A DNA stretch of 38,313 nucleotides, from contig NZ_JACKZS010000058.1 in NCBI RefSeq assembly GCF_014222285.1, forward strand, positions 1 through 38,313. Reading direction: 5' to 3'. Source of the stretch: Nostoc sp. UCD121. GTDB lineage: Bacteria; Cyanobacteriota; Cyanobacteriia; Cyanobacteriales; Nostocaceae. A program made the position numbers and the translations under genes. Shown here piece after piece: positions 14,518 through 23,484 of the stretch (position 1 is the first letter of the stretch; the number at the start of each line of letters is the position of its first letter). The notes under the pieces were generated by a model. The model searched no databases, was not told the origin of the DNA, and saw nothing but the letters and a program-made list of their open reading frames with translations.

Positions 14518-15357
14518 TTAAACAGCGTTAATTCTTTGCAAACCAGTGTAAATATTAAATCGTTCTCCGCGCAGAAATCCAATTAAGGTGATCCCGAATT
14601 CCTTGGCTACAGATACTGCCAAACTACTGGGAGCAGAAACAGAACAAACAATCGGAACTCCAGCAGTTGTAGACTTTTGCAAAATCTCAAAACTAGAGCG
14701 TCCACTGACCAGCACAATACAATTATTTAAAGGCAATTCGTCACTGAGAAAAGCTGTACCAATCAATTTATCCAAAGCATTGTGTCGTCCAACATCCTCC
14801 CACAGGTTTAACAAATTACCTTGAGTATCGAAGATAGCCGCAGCGTGCAAACCTCCTGTAGCTGTGAAGATACCTTGAGCAGCCCGGAGCTTATCAGGTA
14901 GGCTGTATACGATCTCAGGTGTTACTGTCGGGCCAGAAGGAATCACTGGACATCCCCGCAGACGCAAAGCCTCCAGGCTAGCTTTACCACACACTCCACA
15001 GGCGCTACTAGTATAGAAATGACGCTCCAAAGGCTGTAAGTCTGGAATCAACCCATCCCGCAATTCTACATTTACAATATTATGGCGTTGCTCACCATCT
15101 ACTAATTCATCAACACAGTAGCTGATACGTCGGATATCTTCTCTGCGGCTAACAACTCCTTCACTGTAGAGGAAACCAGCTGCTAGTTCAAAATCTGCCC
15201 CTGGTGTCCGCATTGTTACAGCTACCGTCTTCTGGAAAGGAACAAGACGAATTTCTAAAGGTTCCTCAGTAGTGAGATGATCTAAACGAGGTCGTACTTG
15301 ACCTTTTTCCGCTACCCAAACAGTGGCTTTGGTTTTGCTTTTAGTTGGCATAGTCAT
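14518..15357 (-). CDS. fdhD: Formate dehydrogenase accessory sulfurtransferase FdhD
   Basis: 279 aa from the ATG at 15357. FdhD moves sulfur from IscS onto the molybdenum cofactor of formate dehydrogenase. Seen: EEPLEIRLV near the N-terminus, RTPGADFELAAGFLYSEG, the essential loop SACGVCGKAS with Cys120 and Cys123, GGLHAAAIFD, WEDVGRHNALDKLIG, and SGRSSFEILQK. Residues of a longer frame (to 15414) are encoded by a dispersed hairpin repeat and are rejected; a second ATG two codons downstream is equally possible. No formate dehydrogenase gene is in the window, so its client must lie elsewhere or be another molybdoenzyme. Confidence 0.92.
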   Translation of the reverse strand: MTMPTKSKTKATVWVAEKGQVRPRLDHLTTEEPLEIRLVPFQKTVAVTMRTPGADFELAAGFLYSEGVVSRREDIRRISYCVDELVDGEQRHNIVNVELRDGLIPDLQPLERHFYTSSACGVCGKASLEALRLRGCPVIPSGPTVTPEIVYSLPDKLRAAQGIFTATGGLHAAAIFDTQGNLLNLWEDVGRHNALDKLIGTAFLSDELPLNNCIVLVSGRSSFEILQKSTTAGVPIVCSVSAPSSLAVSVAKEFGITLIGFLRGERFNIYTGLQRINAV

Positions 15358-15382
15358 ATTTTCCAAAATTATTTGTCTATTT

Positions 15383-15450
15383 GTAGGGGCGCAATGCCTT
15401 GCACCCCTACCCAAACGCAGGGATGGGATGTTTTTTTACTGGAAGTCCCT
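15383..15450. repeat. GTAGGGG palindrome plus conserved tail, second copy
   Basis: The 28-bp palindrome GTAGGGGCGCAA...TTGCACCCCTAC (15383-15410) is followed by GCAGGGATGGGATGTTTTTT and TGGAAGTCCC, the same layout as 2140-2217. It lies just upstream of fdhD and past the end of the histidine kinase gene. Confidence 0.65.
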
Positions 15451-15461
15451 TACCAATAGCA

Positions 15462-17540
15462 TTAGGATTCATAATTATTGGCAAGCAAATATGGTAATTC
15501 AATAATGACTTCCGTTTTTCTATTTAATTGCGAAATAACTTGAATACTTCCTTGGTGATTTTGGATAATCTGATAGCAAACAGTTAAACCTAAACCTATA
15601 CCTTTACCAACAGATTTAGTAGTGAAAAAGGGATCAAATACTTGGGAAACGTTTTTGTCATCTATACCTATGCCATTGTCAATAATTTTAATTATCACAG
15701 AATTTTTAGTATCTTTAGTTTGAATTATAATTTTTTTATCCAACTGTTCTGGATGTAATTCTAAAGCATCTATCGCATTTAATAAAACCTGCATAAATAC
15801 TTGATTTAGTTGTCGAGGATAACACTCAATTAAAGGTAAATTGTCATATTCTTTAATTACCTGGATAACTGGACAATCATGATGAGGATTCAGACGGTAC
15901 TGTAGCAGCAACAAAGTACTATCTATTCCTTCATGAATGTTAACTTTTTTTATCTCGGCCTCATCATGCCGAGAAAAATTTCTCAAAGAGAAAATAATCT
16001 CTTGAATCCGGTTAGCACCTGTGTCCATAGAAGCTATAATTTCAGGTAAATCTTTTATTAAATAATCAAGTTCAATTTTTTCTGTATAAGTTTGAATCTC
16101 TGGATCTGAATAGCATTGCTGATACCTAAAGATGAGATTGAATAAATCTTGAGTATAGGTGCTAATGTGGGTAATATTAGCGTAGATAAAATTAATTGGA
16201 TTATTAATTTCGTGGGCGATACCAGCAACCAGATTACCTAGCGAAGACATTTTTTCTGTTTGAATTAAGTGCGATTCCGCCATTTTTAAATTATCTAAAG
16301 CTGTATGCAATTGTTCAGTTTTTATCTCTAGTTCCTGATTTTTTTGTAAAATCTGTACTGTCCGTTCTTGTACTCGCTCTTCCAATGTTTGACGAGCTAG
16401 TTCTAATTCTTGAGTGCGTTGCGCTACCCTTTGCTCTAAATTGTTGATTAGAGTTGTGAGAGAATTAGCCATTTCCTGGTAAGCATTAGCCAACTGCCCA
16501 ATTTCACCACCATTTTTAACATTAGGAATAGGGCTACTCAAATCACCTGCTGCTAAAGTTTTACTACGCTTTGCAAGTTGAATAATTGGGTTACTAATTT
16601 GTTGAGCTAGTAAATTAGCAATTAATACTGACAGTAGTACTGCTAAACTTAACCCCAGCCAAAATAAGCGGGTAAGAGTTAGCTTCGCCTCCTGAAAATA
16701 TTTTGCTACAATTTGGATCTTGACAATAGCAATAGGTTTATTATCAGAATATATGGGAGCATAAATTGTATTTAATCCTAAATCTGGCTGAATCCGATAG
16801 ACCGAGTGTTTTTGGGAAATATTTGGTAAAATTTGAGAATCAAAATAAGTTTTTTCCCAAATATCTGGTTTCAAATCATAACTACTAGAGACGAAAAACT
16901 TTCCATCTAAAGAAATTATTTCCAGCCTAGTGGTCGGCTGTGAATAATTTAAAAATTGTCGGAGCCATGCCTTATCCATTAATTGTCCTGCAATTAGAGT
17001 TCCCAATGGCTTTCCAGTTCCATCACTGCGGGAAATCGGTGAGCCTCCCAATAATACTAATCCTTTTGTCCCTGTATCAATTAACTCCTGAGATAATTTC
17101 TTCTGGTTATTTAAATTTTTGATTTTTGCTTGTAGTATTGGGAGATTAAATAACTGACTTCCAGCAGAACCAATAACCTCTTCATTTTGGGATCGAATCA
17201 CCTTCACTAGATCAAGATCAGTAGTGAATAATAGTTGAGTAGAAACTTCTTTTTTTATCCACTCGCGATCTGAATTTTGAACTGCATTATACAAATCAGT
17301 CCAATTAGCATAACTAGAAATTAAATTTGCTAATCCTTTTTCTGTAGCAGCTGTGTATCCACGAAAAGCTAAAACTTGATCATCAAGTCTAGTTTTTTCT
17401 AGTTCAATAAGTGGTTGTTCTACTAATTGCCAAACTGCACTGCTCAAAACAAAAACTGGTAATAAAGATGCTCCAAATGTAAAAACTAGAATTTTGGGTT
17501 GAAGCTTTTGCAAAAATTTTAGTCTTTTAAGGTTTATCAT
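15462..17540 (-). CDS. Membrane sensor histidine kinase with CHASE4 sensor, HAMP and HisKA/HATPase domains
   Basis: 692 aa from the ATG at 17540, which has AAAGG upstream; a TTG two codons earlier is less likely. Order: membrane helix (residues about 18-38), CHASE4-type extracytoplasmic sensor (about 55-280, with the marker YANWTDLY), second helix (about 289-312), HAMP (to about 365, GEIGQLANAYQEMA), a long coiled coil (370-425), then HisKA with the phospho-acceptor in GIAHEINNPINF (His443), and HATPase_c with N box NAIDALE, G1 DNGIGID, FDPFFTTK and G2 GKGIGLGL. The H-box and ATPase style match the cyanobacterial kinases with HAEINNP-type boxes. No response regulator gene is adjacent, so it is an orphan kinase. 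The signal is unknown. Confidence 0.9.
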   Translation of the reverse strand: MINLKRLKFLQKLQPKILVFTFGASLLPVFVLSSAVWQLVEQPLIELEKTRLDDQVLAFRGYTAATEKGLANLISSYANWTDLYNAVQNSDREWIKKEVSTQLLFTTDLDLVKVIRSQNEEVIGSAGSQLFNLPILQAKIKNLNNQKKLSQELIDTGTKGLVLLGGSPISRSDGTGKPLGTLIAGQLMDKAWLRQFLNYSQPTTRLEIISLDGKFFVSSSYDLKPDIWEKTYFDSQILPNISQKHSVYRIQPDLGLNTIYAPIYSDNKPIAIVKIQIVAKYFQEAKLTLTRLFWLGLSLAVLLSVLIANLLAQQISNPIIQLAKRSKTLAAGDLSSPIPNVKNGGEIGQLANAYQEMANSLTTLINNLEQRVAQRTQELELARQTLEERVQERTVQILQKNQELEIKTEQLHTALDNLKMAESHLIQTEKMSSLGNLVAGIAHEINNPINFIYANITHISTYTQDLFNLIFRYQQCYSDPEIQTYTEKIELDYLIKDLPEIIASMDTGANRIQEIIFSLRNFSRHDEAEIKKVNIHEGIDSTLLLLQYRLNPHHDCPVIQVIKEYDNLPLIECYPRQLNQVFMQVLLNAIDALELHPEQLDKKIIIQTKDTKNSVIIKIIDNGIGIDDKNVSQVFDPFFTTKSVGKGIGLGLTVCYQIIQNHQGSIQVISQLNRKTEVIIELPYLLANNYES

Positions 17541-17955
17541 CTGCAACTACCTTTGATGAATTATCTGGGATTTTTAACACGCTTGATTTAAGCAACGCAG
17601 ATGTCATCCTAACTTACCAGAAAGAGGGAAAGGGGGAAGGGGCAAAGGAAACCCCATATTTAAAAACAGGAGTTTCACAAGACATTGACCCTGCTAAGTT
17701 ATCGCACTATGTGTCTCAAAAATCTTCTTTTTTGTTGTTTCAAGAAACTCGGTACACTTTTTTGAATAAAGCCTGATTAGTTTACCGACTTTTTTTCAAG
17801 ACAGATATGGGCTATTGGAGTCATGAGTTGGTGCAAATCTGGCGTGAATATTCGGTCTATCAGTTCCTTTTGTTAGAAAAGTTACTGCTGAGGGAAAACT
17901 TAAAACAATATTATAATTTCTCGAGTTTTTTTGTCAGTTACTAACCTCAATCAAC
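17541..17955. other. Divergent intergenic region
   Basis: About 415 bp between the divergent histidine kinase and the gene at 17956. It must hold both promoters. Purine-rich stretches (17620-17660) and A+T-rich sequence are seen, but no small gene, clear operator or hairpin. Confidence 0.4.
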
Positions 17956-18429
17956 ATGAAAGTATTACCTCACGATAGCTTTACGATTTCGACACCTGAT
18001 GCACTGCCTGTAGTTATGCAACGGCTGAATGCAAAAATTGAACCTCAGAAAGCATTTAGATTCTCTAAGAAACACGCTCCTTATCAAGGAACAATTTCTG
18101 AAGAAGGCTTTCAAATCAGCCGGATAATTCACTACCGTAACTCATTTTTGCCAGTGGTTCAAGGGCATTTTGAAGTAGAGGCACACCAAACAATTATTCA
18201 TGTACAAATGGGCATACATTCTTTTGTTATGGCATTTTTAGGATTCTGGTTTTTATTCTGGTATAGCGCAGTTGTCCCTATAACATTGACAGGTGCGATG
18301 CCTAATTATATGGCTGCCCTCTTTGTAGGAATGCCTATGTTGATGCTATTTATATTTTGGATAGCTTTTTGGTCAGAAGCAAATCGCAGCCGCAGGGAAT
18401 TGACTCAAATTATTCAGGGACAAGTATAG
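17956..18429 (+). CDS. Conserved hypothetical membrane protein
   Basis: 157 aa. The first 85 residues are soluble with a beta-rich look (KHAPYQGTISEEGFQISRII, then HYRNSFLPVVQGHFE), followed by two membrane helices at about 88-111 and 117-139 and a short charged tail. The single ATG start lies 11 bp after the in-frame upstream sequence with no clear ribosome binding site. I do not recognise the family by function; the overall design (small soluble domain plus a two-helix hairpin) is shared by many cyanobacterial hypothetical proteins. It stands alone between two long intergenic regions. Confidence 0.7.
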   Translation: MKVLPHDSFTISTPDALPVVMQRLNAKIEPQKAFRFSKKHAPYQGTISEEGFQISRIIHYRNSFLPVVQGHFEVEAHQTIIHVQMGIHSFVMAFLGFWFLFWYSAVVPITLTGAMPNYMAALFVGMPMLMLFIFWIAFWSEANRSRRELTQIIQGQV

Positions 18430-18984
18430 TTAAGCTATTTTTAAATTTTAGAAGCAAGTATATGCTCACATTTACTTGATTTGAATAACTATCTTGTGTA
18501 GGAAGGCAATAGGCAATAGGCAAGATAATTTCAGAAGATTAAGGTGTACCGAATTTTTTTCAAAAATAAAATATGAGTCCTATATCACTATATTTATTTA
18601 TCCTTCAATACGGTTCAGTTAGCCATAAAAACTTTAATCTATGATTATCCTTAATCAAGGCGTATTTATTTATCATTGCAATAATTAATGTCCTAAAGCC
18701 TCGGCTTTCGTCCAGCCGTATATATACTCCGCTCTCTCTTTGTGCCCTTATGCTCTCTCTATAGGTATTTTTGTTTTAAGGCAACACGCGGTAAATTTAC
18801 ATTTAGTAGTCCACTAGACTAACTTTGATAGATGAATAACTTCCCAGTCAGGACTTTAGTGATTTATCTTAACGCTAAAGTGCTTACTATGATCCTAGTA
18901 AACTAGGCTTGATAGACTCTATTTATGTTGTGCGATCGCGTTAGCTTGAGTACATAAGTTAAATTAATAAAAAAGCTTGTATTG
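18430..18984. other. Repeat-bearing intergenic region
   Basis: About 550 bp without a gene. It contains a short GGCAATA heptamer array (18505-18523), a lone copy of the MITE end motif (18607-18621) and a small GC-rich hairpin (GGCT...AGCC, 18700-18716). The promoter of the gene at 18985 is expected in the last 150 bp; a HIP1 octamer lies near 18935. Confidence 0.45.
18607..18624. repeat. Solitary copy of the MITE terminal motif
   Basis: AATACGGTTCAGTTA matches the ends of the element at 10588-10714 (right end in complement), but no opposing copy was found in the following 300 bp. It may be a remnant of the same element. Confidence 0.5.
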
Positions 18985-20169
18985 ATGAATCAAAGCGTAA
19001 GTGTTGCTCCCAGCCTAGAAGAACACACTCATGAAAATCCTGTTGTTACCAAACAACAGCTATTTACGAAGCAATTAATTGTCCTTGTGTTGGAAATGCT
19101 TCTGGCATTACCTCTGGGTTTACTCCTCGCCAAGTTCCAAATTGGCCGGATTGCCTGGATATTTGGCGGGATTGCTGCTGGTACAGTAGTTCTTCAAGGG
19201 TGTAGAATTTTTTATCAATATTATCCTCAACCTAACCGCACTGCTAGAAAAGTGGGAATGGCACTTGTAGGCTTAACTGTCGGCGCTTCCAATACCCACG
19301 GTAATCTAGCTAGTGTTGCTTCTGGTATTCCCATATTTATTTTTCTGACTTTGTTTCTGCTGCTGAGTGGAAGTTGTATTGGTTATATCTATGCCCGCCT
19401 CAGCAAAACCAACCTATTAACAGCAATGCTGGCTACTGTTCCTGGTGGTGTCGGAATTATGGCTGCGATCGCAGCCGATTACAATAAAAATGTCAGCTTA
19501 GTTGCCCTAGTTCAGGCGATTCGCGTCACTTCAGTAGTTGTTTTGATCCCCTTCATCGCTAAAACATCAGCTGGTAATTACTATCCACAAACGCTCCCAA
19601 TCAACCCTGATTGGCTCAATCTCGATCCATCTCAACTAGAATTACTCTTGTTAATACTCCTAATCACTGCATTAGTAGTTTATCCAGCTATATTATTTAA
19701 AATTCCCGCCGGCGATTTCTTTGGTGCATTGTTGATTGGCATCGGGTTTAATCCTTTGCTACATTGGCTACCCTTTGTGGGTGATATTAGTTTTAGTCCA
19801 CCGCCTTTAATTAACTTATTGGGTCAAATGCTCCTGGGAATTACCATTGGTGAGTATTGGGGAGACAAACCCAACTTTCAGAAGCGGACTGTCGGCTATG
19901 CCTTGATGTCTGTAGGGATGACTCTCATTGCCGGAGCGATCGCTGCTATACTTGCCATGCAATTCACCTCTTGGGACTGGTTAACCTGTTTGTTAGTCAC
20001 AGCACCAGGAGGATCGGCAGAAATGATCTTGGTTTCTCTGGCATTGAATCATAATGTTGAAATTGTCACAACTGGTCATTTAGTGCGACTAATTGCGATT
20101 AACAGTTCCCTACCTCTTTGGGTGTTTTTGTTTAGCCGTTTAGATGAGCAACTTTCTGAATCAGTTTAA
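18985..20169 (+). CDS. AbrB-family integral membrane protein (COG3180 type)
   Basis: 394 aa from the ATG at 18985 (a TTG codon precedes it). About ten hydrophobic segments form two related halves, each with a glycine-rich re-entrant motif: ATVPGGVGIMAAIAAD near residue 152 in the first half and TAPGGSAEMILVSLAL near residue 345 in the second. This paired PGG motif is diagnostic of the AbrB-like membrane family, once called putative ammonia monooxygenase; no monooxygenase chemistry is supported. Transport of an unknown small molecule is the usual guess. It stands alone, with long repeat-rich spacers either side. Confidence 0.85.
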   Translation: MNQSVSVAPSLEEHTHENPVVTKQQLFTKQLIVLVLEMLLALPLGLLLAKFQIGRIAWIFGGIAAGTVVLQGCRIFYQYYPQPNRTARKVGMALVGLTVGASNTHGNLASVASGIPIFIFLTLFLLLSGSCIGYIYARLSKTNLLTAMLATVPGGVGIMAAIAADYNKNVSLVALVQAIRVTSVVVLIPFIAKTSAGNYYPQTLPINPDWLNLDPSQLELLLLILLITALVVYPAILFKIPAGDFFGALLIGIGFNPLLHWLPFVGDISFSPPPLINLLGQMLLGITIGEYWGDKPNFQKRTVGYALMSVGMTLIAGAIAAILAMQFTSWDWLTCLLVTAPGGSAEMILVSLALNHNVEIVTTGHLVRLIAINSSLPLWVFLFSRLDEQLSESV

Positions 20170-20280
20170 TTGATGAAGGTATTAAGAATTGGAAATTGGG
20201 AATTGGGCACTGGTACTGAGTGCAGTCGTACTCCTTTGGAGAAGCATAGCCTCTCGTAGAGAAGTATGGGGCATTAGTTT

Positions 20281-20323
20281 TTGACAAATGACTAATGACT
20301 AATGACAAATGACTAATGACAAA
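20281..20323. repeat. Heptameric short tandem repeat (AATGACT/AATGACA)
   Basis: Six copies of AATGAC followed by A or T, just upstream of the DUF1838 gene. The same heptamer in complement lies at 36027-36057 and 38252-38283, where it reaches into start codons. Confidence 0.75.
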
Positions 20324-20366
20324 ATTAGCTTATCCTTTTGTTATCCAAACACTAAGGATGCTTTAG

Positions 20367-21182
20367 ATGGTTGCCCAAATCCAAGAACTTGAAGCGCAGC
20401 ACTGGGTTAAAACTCGTTCTTCCCTCGACCCTAGCGAATCCACTTTCCTGATTTGGAAAGGTAAGATTTATGCCTTTATCCCCGGCGAGAAAAGACAACT
20501 CCTGTTTAAGATGCTGGGATTGAGTGTTAGCCGATGTATTCCCACAGCAGAGGGTAGCTGGGATTTTACTTCTAGAGAACTAACTTACTACCTCAACCCA
20601 AAAACAGATGAAGTCTTACGCAAATGGGAGAATCCTTGGACAAACGAGACAGTTCCGGTGATTCATGTTGCCAATAATCCAGTCCAGGGTAAGTTTGAGG
20701 GAAATTTCCCTGCACAAGTAGATGGTGACAGCACAACCTTCGTTTTTGACATATTTCCCTATTACCCCAATCCCCTAGCAGACGATCCCAAATTTGCCGA
20801 ATACAGCCCAAATCCAATTTATCAGGCAGCAGAATTGTTTAAATTAACTGTGCCAACCGCAGATTTATTTAACTCAGCGCTTCCCTCAGTTTCTGAACTC
20901 AAACTAAGTTGGGATAGAATTGGTCAATGGCTTCCCTGGATGAAAATGGGCGATCGCCCCGGTCAACTGATCTACAGTGCTGTTGGCAGCAAAGTCAAGG
21001 GTTTAACGGAATTACCCCCACTGCTACAAGACGAAATTAATAACCGTATTCCTCTATATAAACAAGCCCCAAAAGCATTGATAGATGGGGAAGATATGAC
21101 TTCCTGGTTGTACTTCCAAAAGCACTTTCAGTCTTATTTAGCTGGTGAAATCTTCCCGCTTCCCCAAGCAGAAGAATTGTAA
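20367..21182 (+). CDS. DUF1838 family protein
   Basis: 271 aa, matching the DUF1838 family length. Recognisable stretches are IWKGKIYAFIPGEKRQLLFK, then VSRCIPTAEGSWDFTSRELTYY and TDEVLRKWENPW, and near the end a block SWLYFQKHFQSYL. No signal peptide or membrane segment is seen. The ATG at 20367 has AAGGA about ten bases upstream. The biochemical role of the family is not known to me. It is a single-gene unit flanked by repeats. Confidence 0.8.
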   Translation: MVAQIQELEAQHWVKTRSSLDPSESTFLIWKGKIYAFIPGEKRQLLFKMLGLSVSRCIPTAEGSWDFTSRELTYYLNPKTDEVLRKWENPWTNETVPVIHVANNPVQGKFEGNFPAQVDGDSTTFVFDIFPYYPNPLADDPKFAEYSPNPIYQAAELFKLTVPTADLFNSALPSVSELKLSWDRIGQWLPWMKMGDRPGQLIYSAVGSKVKGLTELPPLLQDEINNRIPLYKQAPKALIDGEDMTSWLYFQKHFQSYLAGEIFPLPQAEEL

Positions 21183-21611
21183 ATTACAGCAGTTTTCATG
21201 TATTTGAAGCACATCTGTCGTAGGGGTAATTCATGAATTGCCCCTACAGCGTGGTCTATTTACCTGAAAATAGCTGTAACTGGAGGACACGCGAAGAGAG
21301 ATAATTTAGAGTTTGGTGACTATATCTATATATAGAATATAGATAAACGAGAGTTAGATAAACCGTTCCTGCTTTAACCTTGTGTTCCAATTTGTCACTC
21401 TCCGAGGCGGAGAGGGACAGGTTTTGCCTAGGGATTTCCAAGAAATAAACGAACCACAGAGACGCAGAGAACACAGAGAGAGGAGAAATAGAGAGGGTTT
21501 TTTGTCCGTTTTGGGATATTTTTTTTATTTGGAAGTCCCCTAGTAAAAACAGGGAGAGGTCTTTTTATTAGTCTGATTAGACAGCAACTATATGACCCGT
21601 CGAACTGTCCT
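21183..21611. repeat. Repeat-filled interval with a GTAGGGG palindrome and CGCCTCTGTGG arm
   Basis: Contains the 28-bp palindrome GTAGGGGTAATTC/GAATTGCCCCTAC (21220-21247), a GC-rich hairpin CTCTCCGAGGCGGAGAG (21399-21415), a repeat arm AACCACAGAGACGCAGAG (21452-21470) and a tail GGGATATTTTTTTTAT...TGGAAGTCC (21511-21537) like those at 2190 and 15420. No gene is supported here. Confidence 0.6.
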
Positions 21612-22595
21612 TCAATCAAATTTCGCCTCTTGTCCTGAACAATCAAATAGATGTAAACCTAACCGTTGGGAAAGTTCTTCACACACCTTCACCCCTCGCA
21701 CACTATTACCACGCACATCTAGCAGGGGCGAAAAAACCCCAATACCCATCTTATTGGGTACAACCGCGATAATCCCACCACAAACTCCGCTTTTTGCCGG
21801 AATCCCAATTTTGTAAGCCCACTCACCTGCAAAGTTGTACATTCCGCAGGTGTACATCACACTCAGAATATCTTTGATGTAACGCTTATCTACCGCCTGT
21901 TGTTTGGTGATGGGGTTCATACCTTTGTTAGCCAGAGTAGCCGCCATCACTGCTAAGTCTTCGCAATTCACTATCACAGCACACTGCTGGAAATAAAGAT
22001 CCAGCGACTCTTCAATATTCCGGTCAATCATGCCAAAGTTGAGCATCAGATGCGCCATTGCGCGGTTGCGATGTCCGGTACTGCGTTCTGAGGTAAAAAC
22101 TGAAATGTCAACGAATACGTCCCGGCCGATATATCGCTTGTACATATCCAGCATTCGGTTAAGACGTTCTGTTGGGCCGGAACCTTTGATTAAGCTAGTG
22201 GTTGCGATCGCACCAGCGTTTACCATTGGGTTATAAGGTCGCTTCGATTGCTCATCTAAAACGATCGCGTTGAATGCATCGCCTGTCGGTTCTACGCCAA
22301 CTCTAGTTAAAACGTAATCCAGTCCATGATCTTCTAAGGCAAGTCCATAAGCAAACACTTTAGAAATCGACTGAATGGTAAAAAGTTGGTCGTAATTGCC
22401 AACTTTGTAAATCTGACCATCTACTGTGACAATGCAAATGCTGAACAAATCCGGGTTTACCTTTGCCAATTCTGGAATATATTTCGCTACTGCACCCTCT
22501 TGCAGTAACTTGTACTGAGAATGCAATTCCTGAAGAACAGCTAATAATGGCGATGAATCTATTTCTAAATCTCTCTGATTTACTTGGCTTGTCAT
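21612..22595 (-). CDS. glsA: Glutaminase A
   Basis: 327 aa; converts glutamine to glutamate and ammonia. It has the serine beta-lactamase-like fold with the catalytic tetrad SISK (Ser76-Lys79) inside FTIQSISKVFAYG, then NPMVNAGAIA, STGHRNRAMA, YFQQCAVIVNCEDLAVMAATLANKG and the GIPAKSGVCGG box near the end. Length is normal for bacterial GlsA (about 305-330). A GTG ten codons upstream is an alternative start; the ATG at 22595 is preferred because conservation with the family begins only after it. It is transcribed alone on the minus strand. Confidence 0.93.
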   Translation of the reverse strand: MTSQVNQRDLEIDSSPLLAVLQELHSQYKLLQEGAVAKYIPELAKVNPDLFSICIVTVDGQIYKVGNYDQLFTIQSISKVFAYGLALEDHGLDYVLTRVGVEPTGDAFNAIVLDEQSKRPYNPMVNAGAIATTSLIKGSGPTERLNRMLDMYKRYIGRDVFVDISVFTSERSTGHRNRAMAHLMLNFGMIDRNIEESLDLYFQQCAVIVNCEDLAVMAATLANKGMNPITKQQAVDKRYIKDILSVMYTCGMYNFAGEWAYKIGIPAKSGVCGGIIAVVPNKMGIGVFSPLLDVRGNSVRGVKVCEELSQRLGLHLFDCSGQEAKFD

Positions 22596-22625
22596 CACGG
22601 TGATAGCACTCCCCAAAATACTCAC

Positions 22626-23484
22626 TATATATAGTAGGGGTGCAGCCGTACATACCTACAAGCGCAAAGATTTTGAAAAAGCTAGCTTGCTCTAAAAAAT
22701 CATCTTTGAGCGATTACTTAGTACCAAAAATGGCTATTGTTGTTTTTGATACCACCAAAAATTCATCTACAAGCGATCGCGAAGATTTCCTAATTTTTTC
22801 ATCATTAATCACAAAAAATATTAAGTTGAGTATACTTCTTTATTTTATACTCAGTGATACGGTAATTACAAGTTATATTTATTACTCTTCTACGTTGAGT
22901 CATGGGGAATAAAAGTCATGATTAATCTAAGTAGAAAAAACATCTTAAACTCAAACTAATTTGCATAATTATTGTAGATGTAACTCATATCACGACTTAT
23001 TCATAGGGAAATCTAAATATTTCATTAAATAAACGATTTTAAGTATTTATGCCGATGCCATTTAATTAAAGTTATATTACATTCTTATAGGAAATAGTGA
23101 AAATACATGTTATTTAGAATACACGAGTAGTAGTGAGCCTTTAGAACAGAAGTCAATAGGGTGTCGTCACTTTGGGGTGCAACAAGCGTAAAGTTTTTTG
23201 AAGAAATTTTTGAGTTGCAGAAAAAAGCGTTACATAGCCAAAGTCCGCCTTTGAGAAAGGTTTCAACCTTAAATTTGGAACTTTAATTTGATTAGGCAGT
23301 CGATATTTACGCTAAAACCCTGATCCCCAAGCCAAAAGGTTCGTGTTAGTCTGTTGCGAGTTATAAATAACAAAGTGAAAACGGAACGAGTTCGAGTTTT
23401 TCAGAAGGGAAATCACTTTTACGAGTGAAAAATCCCGCAATTTATAAAACTTAAAGTTCTACAGTCGCTTTCAAAAACGGACGC
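22626..23484. other. Long A+T-rich divergent interval (glsA / rlpA)
   Basis: About 860 bp between divergent genes. A 90-codon frame at 22640-22912 starts in the glsA leader, has no ribosome binding site and no recognisable sequence, so it is not called. No tandem repeats or strong hairpins were seen, which is unusual here given how repeat-rich other spacers are. Confidence 0.4.

Noticed and set aside
15358..15414. N-terminal extension of FdhD
   Set aside because: Encoded largely by a dispersed GTAGGGG hairpin repeat; the family begins after the ATG at 15357.
22640..22912. A 90-codon plus-strand frame between glsA and rlpA
   Set aside because: It starts in the glsA leader, lacks a ribosome binding site, and its sequence is low in recognisable motifs.
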